From NCBI GenBank assembly GCA_964342855.1, contig CAYFIB010000001.1, forward strand, positions 1-64,000: a DNA stretch of 64,000 nucleotides, given 5' to 3'. A model generated the notes under the pieces. The model was given only the letters and a program-made list of their open reading frames with translations. It made no database searches and had not been told where the DNA came from. Source of the DNA: JBCBJX01 sp964342855. GTDB taxonomy: Bacteria > Pseudomonadota > Alphaproteobacteria > Caulobacterales > Parvularculaceae. Below are positions 26,796 to 34,170 of the stretch, piece after piece. Within the stretch, counting starts at the first letter, position 1; each line of letters begins with the position of its first letter. Both the position numbers and the translations under genes were made by a program.

Positions 26796-27397
26796 TTTCC
26801 GTCTCCTTGCGAAAAGAACGTCTTCAGGAACAGCTGCAACGCGCCGCCGTTTCCATCGGCTTTCATGCGCGTCAGCGCGCCGCTCCATGAATTGAGAAGA
26901 ATGTCGGCGGCGTCCGTCGCTTCGAGCGCGCCGAGGCCGACCCGCGAACGCGTCGGGCCGTCGAGAACCGCGGCGATCTCCGCCGAGAGAAGCCGCCAGT
27001 GGACGCCGAGGGCGGAGCGGAACGGTTCGGACGTGTCGCCGAGCTCCGTGGACAGATTGCACATGAGGCATCCGTCCTTGTGGCCGCGCCCGGCGTAATC
27101 AGCCGACGCCGCCTCGAAAAAACGCCGCAGGCGATCAATTGGCGCGCCTCCCTCGGCCGAGAGCAGTTCGCGCGCGCGGCGCACCTGTTCAGCGTTATAA
27201 GCCTCCGCGACAGCGAGGCCGAACGCCTCTTTGCTGTCGAAGTAGTGGTAGAATGACCCCTTCGGCAGTTCGGCTTCGGTGAGGATTTCACTGATCCCCG
27301 TCGCCGAATATCCGTTGGCGCGGATGAGGCGCTCGCCGACCTCAAGCAGTCGGTCGCGTGCGCTCTGGAACTTTTGATCGTCTCGGATTCTCGCCAT
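26792..27397 (-). CDS. TetR/AcrR family repressor of the tetR-SDR pair
   Basis: 201 residues. N-terminal helix-turn-helix (about 10-55: LLEVGERLIRANGYSATGISEILTEAE then LPKGSFYHYFDSKEAFG) is typical of TetR, with a C-terminal ligand domain that has Cys residues (GCLMCNLSTELGD). GCLMCNLSTELG is seen in the TetR_C subgroup near the YxaF/LmrA proteins. The gene overlaps the SDR gene by four bases. A 26-bp palindrome lies 3 bases before its ATG, so it is predicted to repress its own operon. Confidence 0.9.
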   Translation of the reverse strand: MARIRDDQKFQSARDRLLEVGERLIRANGYSATGISEILTEAELPKGSFYHYFDSKEAFGLAVAEAYNAEQVRRARELLSAEGGAPIDRLRRFFEAASADYAGRGHKDGCLMCNLSTELGDTSEPFRSALGVHWRLLSAEIAAVLDGPTRSRVGLGALEATDAADILLNSWSGALTRMKADGNGGALQLFLKTFFSQGDGK

Positions 27398-27400
27398 GAA

Positions 27401-27426
27401 TTAATAATTGACCGGTCTATTATTAA
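27401..27426 (-). promoter_or_regulatory. 26-bp palindromic TetR operator
   Basis: TTAATAAt-tGACCGGTCt-aTTATTAA: every base pairs with its partner except one symmetric pair. Centre at 27413/27414. It ends 3 bases before the tetR ATG at 27397. The core GACCGGTC is a common TetR-family operator core. An overlapping AT-rich -10 suggests a leaderless or very short 5' leader, as no ribosome site is visible. Confidence 0.75.
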
Positions 27427-27487
27427 ACGCAACAGCGCTACCGCTCACCGTTGCGTGAAACGCGTCGTGATGGTCTCAGACCGAAAT

Positions 27488-28162
27488 TTAGTTATCAGAT
27501 ATTGAGAGGCGTTCGATCGCATCCCGGAAACGCGCGACGCGATCGCCGTAAAATCCGGAGACGACGCCCATGACTTCGTCCGGCGCCGCCTCGGGCGATA
27601 CGCCGGCAAAGGGCGGCGCGGGGGCGTACTCCAGCGCGAGCTGGATCGACTGAGCGACGGTGTCGCCCGCGATCTCCGCAGCGAGCGTAAACGCGAAATC
27701 GACGCCCGCGGTTACGCCCCCGCCCGTCACGATATTCCCGTCACGGATGACGCGCGCTTTTTCGTAGATCGCCCCGAATTTGGAGAGAAGTTCCGTATAA
27801 GCCCAGTGCGTCGTCGCGCGCTTACCCCTCAGGAGACCCGCCGCGCCCAGCAACAAGGCGCCGGTGCACACGGATGTCACATAGCGCGCACCAGACGCCG
27901 CAGCGCGCAGATACTCAAGAAGTTCCGCGCTTTCCAACGCTTCCAGAACGCCCGGCCCGCCGGGAACGCAAAGAATGTCTGGCTGCGGCGCGTCAGCGAA
28001 CACATCCGTCGGCGTGATGACGAGCGCGGTATCGGTTGGAAGCGGCGTTAAATCGGCGCCAACCAGCCGACACGTCGCGCCCGGAAGGCGCGAGAGAACC
28101 TGCAGCGGACCGGTGAGGTCCAGCTGCGTCAGGTTAGGAAAAAGGGCGAAGGCGATTTCCAT
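27488..28162 (-). CDS. DJ-1/PfpI family protein, isonitrile hydratase-like
   Basis: 224 residues from ATG 28162 (GGAGG 8 bases upstream); a longer frame to 28252 exists but the conserved MEIAFALFPNLTQLDLTGP starts here. The nucleophile elbow is VTSVCTGALLLG with Cys99, and a conserved acidic residue (Asp15) lies in the LTQLDLTGP strand. The C-terminal half has VTGGGVTAGVDFAF and the pattern of InhA (isonitrile hydratase) and related GlxA-like one-domain proteins. No AraC DNA-binding domain is present. It precedes the tetR-SDR pair on the same strand but has its own context. Confidence 0.82.
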   Translation of the reverse strand: MEIAFALFPNLTQLDLTGPLQVLSRLPGATCRLVGADLTPLPTDTALVITPTDVFADAPQPDILCVPGGPGVLEALESAELLEYLRAAASGARYVTSVCTGALLLGAAGLLRGKRATTHWAYTELLSKFGAIYEKARVIRDGNIVTGGGVTAGVDFAFTLAAEIAGDTVAQSIQLALEYAPAPPFAGVSPEAAPDEVMGVVSGFYGDRVARFRDAIERLSISDN

Positions 28163-28187
28163 GGGGAGGGCCTCCGCCCCGTTCGCT

Positions 28188-28222
28188 TTATGCGACCTCG
28201 AAGAGCCCGGCGGCGGCCCGCT
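28188..28222 (-). pseudogene. Possible relic of a thiolase C-terminus
   Basis: On the minus strand a stop codon (28190-28188) is preceded by codons for AAGLFEVA, the exact last eight residues of the intact thiolase gene that ends at 28289. The codons differ at synonymous positions (for Gly, Leu and the final Ala), so it is not a recent copy. No further thiolase-like sequence is seen upstream in this 126-base gap. It could be the tail of a lost tandem gene, or chance. Confidence 0.35.
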
Positions 28223-28288
28223 TAATTCGCGCAGCGAATTGAGCTGATCCAAAGTGATGGGCGCCGTTCTCCGGTTTGTTCAAGGTCG

Positions 28289-29485
28289 TCACGCGACCTC
28301 GAACAAACCGGCGGCGCCCATGCCGCCGCCGACGCACATGGTGCAGACGACGTATTTGACGCCGCGGCGTTTGCCTTCGATCAGCGCGTGACCGACCATG
28401 CGCGCGCCGGACATGCCATAGGGGTGACCGACGGAGATGGCGCCGCCGTTGACGTTCAGGATTTCATCCGGAATGCCCAGCTTGTCGCGGCTGTAGAGCA
28501 CCTGAACGGCGAACGCCTCGTTCAGCTCCCACAGGCCGATATCGTCCATTTTAAGGCCGTTCTTTTCAAGAAGTTTGGGTACGGCGTAAACCGGGCCGAT
28601 GCCCATTTCGTCCGGCTCAAGACCCGCGACGGCCATACCGCGATAGATGCCGAGCGGCTGAAGGCCGCGCTTTTCGGCTTCTTTCGCTTCCATGACGACG
28701 GCCGCAGAGGCGCCGTCGGACAGCTGCGAAGCGTTGCCGGCGGTGATGTACTTACCTTCTTTCACCGACTGGCCGCCCTGGAAGACTGGCTTCAGGCCGG
28801 AGAGGTTTTCCAGCGTCGTGCCCGGACGGTTGCCCTCGTCTTTTTCGAGAACCGTCTCGACGTCCGACGTCTCGCCCGTCTCCTTGTTCATGAACTTCAT
28901 GACGGACGGCAGCGGCACGATCTCGTCGTCAAACTTGCCGGCTTCCTGCGCCGCGTGGGTGCGCTCCTGCGACTGGACGGCGTATTGGTCCTGCACCTCG
29001 CGGGAGACGCCGTAGCGCTCGGCGACGATCTCAGCGGTCTCGATCATCGACATGTAGATCGCCGGTTTGTTCTCCAGAAGCCACGGGTCCGGAACGACGA
29101 ACATGTCTTTCGTCTGGTTCATGGAGATGGACTCAGCGCCGCCGCCGACGGCGATCTGCATGCCGTCGGAGATGACCTGCTTCGCCGCCGTCGCAATCGC
29201 CATCATGCCGGAGGCGCACTGACGGTCGATGGATTGCCCGGCGACCGTCACCGGAAGCCCCGCGCGCACCAGCGCTTGACGCGCGGTGTTCTGGAAGCTC
29301 GAGCCCTGCTGCAGGGCCGCGCCAAAGACGACGTCCTCAACTTCGGCCGGGTCGATTTTCGCACGCTCGACGGCGTGCTTGATCGCGTGACCGCCGAGGG
29401 TCTGGGCGGTCGTGTTGTTGAACGCGCCCCGATAAGCCTTGCCGATCGGCGTGCGGGCGGTGGAGACGATGACAGCTTCTCTCAT
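28289..29485 (-). CDS. Acetyl-CoA acyltransferase (thiolase)
   Basis: 398 residues. Thiolase I/II fold with acyl-accepting Cys90 in DRQCASGMMAI, the NEAFA block (residue ~320), His in GGAISVGHPYGMSGAR and the second Cys in CTMCVGGGMGAAG. The fold and length fit beta-ketothiolases of degradation (FadA type) as well as AtoB type. It is the last gene of a minus-strand run with SDR, MaoC and two acyl-CoA dehydrogenases, so it likely cleaves the 3-oxoacyl-CoA they produce. Chain-length specificity is unknown. Confidence 0.95.
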   Translation of the reverse strand: MREAVIVSTARTPIGKAYRGAFNNTTAQTLGGHAIKHAVERAKIDPAEVEDVVFGAALQQGSSFQNTARQALVRAGLPVTVAGQSIDRQCASGMMAIATAAKQVISDGMQIAVGGGAESISMNQTKDMFVVPDPWLLENKPAIYMSMIETAEIVAERYGVSREVQDQYAVQSQERTHAAQEAGKFDDEIVPLPSVMKFMNKETGETSDVETVLEKDEGNRPGTTLENLSGLKPVFQGGQSVKEGKYITAGNASQLSDGASAAVVMEAKEAEKRGLQPLGIYRGMAVAGLEPDEMGIGPVYAVPKLLEKNGLKMDDIGLWELNEAFAVQVLYSRDKLGIPDEILNVNGGAISVGHPYGMSGARMVGHALIEGKRRGVKYVVCTMCVGGGMGAAGLFEVA

Positions 29486-29525
29486 GGCGCGCTTCTCCTT
29501 TGGTTTGAGCGCAGATGAACTTCCG

Positions 29526-30458
29526 TTAGCGGCGACCGACGTCGAGGCCGAGGGCCTTGGACGCCTTGCCGAAGAAATTGACCGACTGGCCCGAGCCGTT
29601 CTTGTGCTCGTGCAGGGTCGTGCGGTCGTCGATTTTCTCGAAGAGGGCGGCGACGTTCTCCGCCGTCTGCTCGCCCGGTTTCAGATAAACGCCGTCCGTC
29701 TCCAGAATGACGGAACGGGCGTAGCCGCCGGCGCCCGCGTCGAGGATGAAGCGGTTCGGACCCTGATCGGAGACGAGCCAGACGAGGCCGGCGGTGACGG
29801 CTTCCGGCGTCAGCAGTTTCGCGGCCTCTTCCGGGAAACCGAGGTCGTCCGTCATGCGCGTATAAGCGGTCGGGGACAGGGCGTTGACGCGGATGCCGTA
29901 TTTCTCGCCTTCCAGAACCAGCGTGTTCATGAGCCCGACGACGCCCATTTTCGCGGCGCCGTAATTGGACTGGCCGAAATTGCCGTAGACGCCGGACGAC
30001 GAGGTCGTCACGACGATGGAGCCGCCGTTCTGCTGGCGCATGATCTCCCAGACCGCCTTGGTGCAGTTCACCGTGCCCATCAGGTGCACGTCGACGACGA
30101 GCTTGAAGTCGTCGAGCTCCATCTTCGCGAACGTCTTATCGCGGAGGATGCCGGCGTTGTTGACGAGTATGTCGACCCGTCCCCAGGCGTCCATGGCGGA
30201 TTTCACCATGGCTTCGACTTCGTCGTACTTGGTGACGTTTGCGCCGTTGGCGATGGCTTCGCCGCCCGCCGCTTTGATCTCTTCGACCACCGATTCAGCG
30301 GCCGAAAGCGAGCCGCCCGTGCCGTCGCGGGCGCCGCCGAGATCGTTGACGACGACCTTGGCGCCGCGTTTGGCGAGCTCAAGCGCGTGAGACTTGCCGA
30401 GGCCGTTGCCGGCGCCGGTGACGATGGCGACTTTTCCGTCGAAGCGAATTTCGCTCAT
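29526..30458 (-). CDS. SDR, 3-hydroxyacyl-CoA dehydrogenase of peroxisomal-MFE type
   Basis: 310 residues from ATG 30458. Cofactor motif VAIVTGAGNGLGKSHALELA, then VVVNDLGGARDGTGGS, the mark of the 3R-hydroxyacyl-CoA dehydrogenase domain of peroxisomal multifunctional enzyme 2 (HSD17B4). Catalytic Ser in TTSSSGVYGNFGQ and Tyr/Lys in NYGAAKMGVVG. The C-terminal ~60 residues carry an extension past the SDR core, as in that family. Its upstream neighbour is a MaoC hydratase, the usual partner in the R-hydroxy branch. It would oxidise a 3-hydroxyacyl-CoA. Confidence 0.9.
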   Translation of the reverse strand: MSEIRFDGKVAIVTGAGNGLGKSHALELAKRGAKVVVNDLGGARDGTGGSLSAAESVVEEIKAAGGEAIANGANVTKYDEVEAMVKSAMDAWGRVDILVNNAGILRDKTFAKMELDDFKLVVDVHLMGTVNCTKAVWEIMRQQNGGSIVVTTSSSGVYGNFGQSNYGAAKMGVVGLMNTLVLEGEKYGIRVNALSPTAYTRMTDDLGFPEEAAKLLTPEAVTAGLVWLVSDQGPNRFILDAGAGGYARSVILETDGVYLKPGEQTAENVAALFEKIDDRTTLHEHKNGSGQSVNFFGKASKALGLDVGRR

Positions 30459-30475
30459 TGCGATCTCCGATCCTG

Positions 30476-30934
30476 TTACTGAACGAATTGAAGGGTGAGC
30501 CACTCGGCGATGAGGGCGGGTTTTTCGATCCCCTCGATCTCCACGGTGACTTCATAGGTGAGCTGGTACTGCTTTGGCTGGCGCTCTTTCACGTCCTTCA
30601 GAACGAACCGGCCGCGGACTTTGCCGCCCGCCGGAACCGGCTGCATGAAACGCACTTTTTCAAAGCCGTAATTGACGCCCATGGCGACGTTTTCAAACCG
30701 CACCGCCGTGCCCGCCCCCATGGCGGAAAGGAGCGACAGCGTGAGGAAGCCGTGGGCGATGGGGCCGCCGAAGGGCGTTTTCGCCGCCGCTTCCGGGTCG
30801 ACATGGATGAACTGGTGGTCGTGAGTAACGTCCGCAAACTGATTGATCGCGTCCTGCGTCACGTCGATCCAGTCGGAGACGCCGATTTCCGTTCCGACGA
30901 GTTCGCCGACCTTGTCCGTGGTGGTGACAGGCAT
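30476..30934 (-). CDS. MaoC family (R)-specific enoyl-CoA hydratase
   Basis: 152 residues from ATG 30934 (AGGGAG 6 bases upstream); a TTG at 30949 is a weaker start. Hot-dog fold with hydratase-2 motif FADVTHDHQFIHVDPEAA (residues ~35-52, catalytic Asp and His) and PFGGPIAHGFLTLSLL. It hydrates 2-enoyl-CoA, giving R-3-hydroxyacyl-CoA for the SDR that follows. It lies 11 bases after the acyl-CoA dehydrogenase stop. Confidence 0.92.
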   Translation of the reverse strand: MPVTTTDKVGELVGTEIGVSDWIDVTQDAINQFADVTHDHQFIHVDPEAAAKTPFGGPIAHGFLTLSLLSAMGAGTAVRFENVAMGVNYGFEKVRFMQPVPAGGKVRGRFVLKDVKERQPKQYQLTYEVTVEIEGIEKPALIAEWLTLQFVQ

Positions 30935-30945
30935 CTGAAGCTCCC

Positions 30946-32085
30946 TCAATAGCCGCGCAGCGCCGCGAGGCGATCCGCATGGAAATTAACGTCGCCCAGC
31001 ATTTCCTGCGCGACGCGAATGCGCTTCATGAAGAAGCCGATATCGTACTCGTCCGTCATGCCGACGCCGCCGTGCATCTGAACGGCCTCTTGGCTCGCGA
31101 GCTTGGCGACCGCGCCCGCTTTCGCCTTGGCGAGGGCGACGACGGGACCGGCGTAGTCAAAGTTCTCGTCCAGATCCTGTAGCGCTTTCAGGACGGCGGA
31201 TTTCACCAGCTCGATCTCGGAATAAAGGTGCGCCGCGCGGTGCTGCAGCGCCTGAAAGGTTCCGATCTCGATGCCGAACTGCTTTCGGTCCTTGAGGTAC
31301 TGAACGGTCGTCTCGAAGGCCTGTTGCGCGGAGCCTGAAAGCTCGGCTGCGAGACCGGCGCGCCCGGCGTTCAGCACCTGCTCCAGCTTGCCGAAGCCGG
31401 CGTCCACATCGCCGAGCACCTCCTCGCCCGTCACCTCGACGCCGTCGAAATCGATGCGCGCGGAATTGCGGCTGTCGACCATGATCGCGCGCTCGACTTT
31501 CACGCCCGCCGCCTTCGTCGGCACGAGGAAGAGCGTCACACCCTTCTCCTCGCCCGGCGCGCCGGCGGTGCGGGCCGCGACGACCACATGGTCGGCGACA
31601 TGGCCGTCGGCGACGAAGGTTTTCGAGCCCGACAGCTTAAAGCCGTTGCCGGAGCGTTCGGCGCGCAGCGCGGTCTTCTCCGGCGCGTGCTTGCGGCCTT
31701 CATCGACGGCGACGGCGTAGAGCGCCTCGCCGGCGGCGATTTTCGGCAGGTGCTCGGACTTCTGCGCCTCGCTCCCGACCTTGTTGAGCGCCGTCGCGCC
31801 GAGAATGGCGGTGGAAAGAAACGGCGACGCCGTCAGGGTGCGGCCCATCTCCTCGGCGATGAGACCCGCGCCGACGAAGCCGAAGTCTGCGCCGCCATGG
31901 GTTTCGGGCACGAGGATGCCGGCCCAGCCCATTTCGGCCATCTCTTTCCACTGGCCGCGGTCGAAACCGGTTTCGTCGCGCGCGTCGCGCAGCTTGCGCA
32001 GCTGGGAGACGGGCGCGTTATCCGTCAGCCAGCCCTTGGCGGCGTCGCGCAGCATCTCCTGTTCATCGTTGAGGACGAGGGGCAT
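30946..32085 (-). CDS. Acyl-CoA dehydrogenase, likely non-catalytic partner subunit
   Basis: 379 residues from ATG 32085. Acyl-CoA dehydrogenase fold with FAD and acyl-binding regions: MGWAGILVPETHGGADFGFVG, then FKLSGSKTFVADGHVADHVVV and C-terminal EAVQMHGGVGMTDEYDIGFF. Where most family members have the YEGT catalytic Glu loop, this one reads MKRIRVAQEMLGDV, with no Glu at that place. In Mycobacterium side-chain enzymes (ChsE1-ChsE2, ChsE4-ChsE5) one of two fused-pair subunits lacks it. A heteromer with the next-door dehydrogenase is inferred. Confidence 0.88.
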   Translation of the reverse strand: MPLVLNDEQEMLRDAAKGWLTDNAPVSQLRKLRDARDETGFDRGQWKEMAEMGWAGILVPETHGGADFGFVGAGLIAEEMGRTLTASPFLSTAILGATALNKVGSEAQKSEHLPKIAAGEALYAVAVDEGRKHAPEKTALRAERSGNGFKLSGSKTFVADGHVADHVVVAARTAGAPGEEKGVTLFLVPTKAAGVKVERAIMVDSRNSARIDFDGVEVTGEEVLGDVDAGFGKLEQVLNAGRAGLAAELSGSAQQAFETTVQYLKDRKQFGIEIGTFQALQHRAAHLYSEIELVKSAVLKALQDLDENFDYAGPVVALAKAKAGAVAKLASQEAVQMHGGVGMTDEYDIGFFMKRIRVAQEMLGDVNFHADRLAALRGY

Positions 32086-32190
32086 CTTGAGGGTCTCTCC
32101 TGCAGGTTCTGGCGGCACCAAAGCCGAGCCCGGCCCGCGGGGAAAGGGTTTGATGCAGTTGCGAACCGGGCGGAATAGAGAAGACCCGCG

Positions 32191-32285
32191 TTCCCCACGG
32201 CTTGACCGTGGGGCCCAACTCGAAAACGGGCCGATAGCGCCCGCCGACACTTCCGGAGATGGGGCCCACGGTCGAGCCGTGGGAA
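32191..32285. repeat. Intergenic palindromic repeat, family A copy 1
   Basis: About 95 bp between two acyl-CoA dehydrogenase genes. Left end TTCCCCACGGCTTGACCGTG, right end the near-inverted ACGGTCGAGCCGTGGGAA; each end is itself a palindrome (CCACGG...CCGTGG). The middle is not conserved with copy 2 (34039-34138). Possible REP/BIME-type element or Rho-independent structured spacer. Confidence 0.8.
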
Positions 32286-32307
32286 ACCTTGCCTGCGGCG
32301 GACGTCC

Positions 32308-33489
32308 TTACGCCCCCGGCAGTTCCAGCACGCGTTTGGCGATGATGTTGAGCTGCACCTCGGACGTCCCGCCCTCGATGGAGTTCGCCTTGGTGCGCAG
32401 CCAGGCCGACGGGAGCGCGCCGTCTTTCGAGCGCTCGCCTTCCCATTCGAGGCCGTCGGAGCCGCCGATATCCATCATCAACTCATAGCGGCGCTTGTTC
32501 AGCTCGGTGCCGTAGTATTTCAGCATGGACGACTTCGCGCCGACGCCCTGCCCGGCTTTCGCTTCGTCCTTCATGCGCTCCATGGTCAGCATGAAGGCCC
32601 AGCCATCGAGATCGGCTTCGGCGACGCGGGTGCGCAGCATGGTGTCTTCCAGCCGGCCATCGACGAGGCCGAGCTCCTGCGCCGCCATCTCGCCGACCGA
32701 ACGCGCCGACAGTAGGCCGCCGCCCCCGCCGCCGATCATCTCGCGCTCGTGGGTGAGCAGGTATTTCGCGATGGTCCAACCCTTGTTCAGCTCCCCGACG
32801 AGGTTCTCCTTCGGGACCTTCACATCGTCGAAGAACGTCTCGCAGAAGGGCGACTTGCCGGAAATGAGGAGGATCGGCTTCGTGGAGACGCCCGGCGTCT
32901 CCATATCGAAGAGAACGAACGAGATGCCGTTGTGCTTGTTCGTCGGGTCCGTCCGCACCAGGCAGAAAATCCAGTCGGCCTTGTCAGCGTAGGAGGTCCA
33001 CACCTTCTGGCCGTTGACGAGGAAGTGGTCGCCCTTGTCCTCGGCCTTGGTCGCAAGGCTCGCGAGGTCAGAGCCGGCGTTCGGTTCGGAATAGCCCTGA
33101 CACCAGCGGATTTCGCCGCGGGCGATTTTCGGCAGGTGCTCTTTTTTCTGCTCTTCGTTGCCGAACTTCAGAAGCGCCGGGCCGAGCATCCAGATGCCGA
33201 AGCTTTCCAGCGGCGAGCGGCAATGGAGCGCCTTCATCTCCTGCTTGAGGATCTTCGCCTCTTCCTTGGAGAGCCCGCCGCCGCCGTATTCCGTCGGCCA
33301 TTCCGGCACGGTCCAGCCCTTGGCCGCCATGCGCTCCAGCCAGACTTTCTGGGCGTCCGAGGTGAACTCCCATTTGCGCCCGCCCCAGCAGATATCGCCT
33401 TCGCCCTGCAGAGGATCGCGCATCTCAGCGGGGCAGTTGGCTTCAAGCCAGGCGCGGGTCTCCGCGCGGAAAGTGTCGAGGTCGGCCAT
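32308..33489 (-). CDS. Acyl-CoA dehydrogenase with catalytic Glu
   Basis: 393 residues from ATG 33489 (AGGAG 8 bases upstream). FAD site and acyl site: WCQGYSEPNAGSDLASLATK, TSYADKADWIFCLVRTD, and the catalytic loop SIEGGTSEVQLNIIAKRVL with Glu at the position of the MCAD-type base. The TTY-like Gly tract (GGGGGGLLSARS, residue ~255-265) is in a helix-connecting loop. The homologues that I know (FadE29-like) act with a partner that lacks the base, and the next gene on this strand encodes such a partner. It oxidises an acyl-CoA with a branched or bulky chain, inferred from context. Confidence 0.9.
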   Translation of the reverse strand: MADLDTFRAETRAWLEANCPAEMRDPLQGEGDICWGGRKWEFTSDAQKVWLERMAAKGWTVPEWPTEYGGGGLSKEEAKILKQEMKALHCRSPLESFGIWMLGPALLKFGNEEQKKEHLPKIARGEIRWCQGYSEPNAGSDLASLATKAEDKGDHFLVNGQKVWTSYADKADWIFCLVRTDPTNKHNGISFVLFDMETPGVSTKPILLISGKSPFCETFFDDVKVPKENLVGELNKGWTIAKYLLTHEREMIGGGGGGLLSARSVGEMAAQELGLVDGRLEDTMLRTRVAEADLDGWAFMLTMERMKDEAKAGQGVGAKSSMLKYYGTELNKRRYELMMDIGGSDGLEWEGERSKDGALPSAWLRTKANSIEGGTSEVQLNIIAKRVLELPGA

Positions 33490-33564
33490 GGGGGACTCCT
33501 GTCGGTTTGAGCGGAGAATTCGTACGTCTGCCGCCGAAGGCAAGTTTTCGGCGCAGCTACGTCG

Positions 33565-34008
33565 TCAACTCGCGACGACAATCCGTTCCAATAGCGCCCG
33601 CATCTCCTCCGGCACGCTCACCGGTCTCCGGGTCTCCGCGTCCACATAGACGTGCGTAAAGCGCCCCTCGGCGGCGGCTTCGTCCTGGCCGTCGCCGAAA
33701 ATGGCGAGTTCGTAGGTGACGGAGGAGTTGCCGAGGCGCGCGACGCGGACGCCGGCAGCGAGCGTCTCTGGAAAGGAAAGCGGCGCGTGGTAGCGGCAGC
33801 CGGTTTCCACGACGAGGCCGATGACCTTGCTGGCGAGCGGATCGAGGACGCCGTTCTCGATCAGGAACGCGTTCACCGCCGTGTCGAAGTAACTGTAGTA
33901 GACGACGTTATTGACGTGTCCGTAAGCGTCGTTATCGGCCCAGCGCGTCGGGATGGGGCGCAGATAGGGGTAGTCGGCGCGGCGGGTGCGGGGCGGTTTT
34001 TCGGTCAT
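33565..34008 (-). CDS. 4-hydroxybenzoyl-CoA thioesterase family protein
   Basis: 147 residues, single hot-dog domain. RWADNDAYGHVNNVVYYSYFD (residues ~22-42) holds the catalytic Asp of the 4HBT family (here in NDAYGHVNN), and SFPETLAAGVRVARLGNSSV is the second half. It would release CoA from an acyl-CoA ester, probably to recycle CoA or a side intermediate. It is 75 bases from the acyl-CoA dehydrogenase and upstream of it on the same strand. Confidence 0.87.
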   Translation of the reverse strand: MTEKPPRTRRADYPYLRPIPTRWADNDAYGHVNNVVYYSYFDTAVNAFLIENGVLDPLASKVIGLVVETGCRYHAPLSFPETLAAGVRVARLGNSSVTYELAIFGDGQDEAAAEGRFTHVYVDAETRRPVSVPEEMRALLERIVVAS

Positions 34009-34038
34009 TATACAGGCCTTTCACCGCCCTGTTGCACG

Positions 34039-34138
34039 TTCCCCACGGCTTGACCGTGGGGCCCAACTCCTGAGGTCACGACACGCTCGATCGATGCGGA
34101 AAGCTTTCGAGATGGGTCCCACGGTCAAGCCGTGGGAA
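34039..34138. repeat. Intergenic palindromic repeat, family A copy 2
   Basis: 100 bp between the thioesterase and ligase genes. Begins with TTCCCCACGGCTTGACCGTG and ends with ACGGTCAAGCCGTGGGAA, in the same order and orientation as copy 1 (32191-32285). The outer ~30 bases at each end match; the middle differs. Confidence 0.8.
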
Positions 34139-34170
34139 GCGCCAGCTTCGCACTCTCTCCGCACCGGGAG

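Noticed and set aside
30935..30949. TTG start for the MaoC gene, 15 bases upstream
   Set aside because: It overlaps the previous stop and the ATG at 30934 has a better ribosome site.
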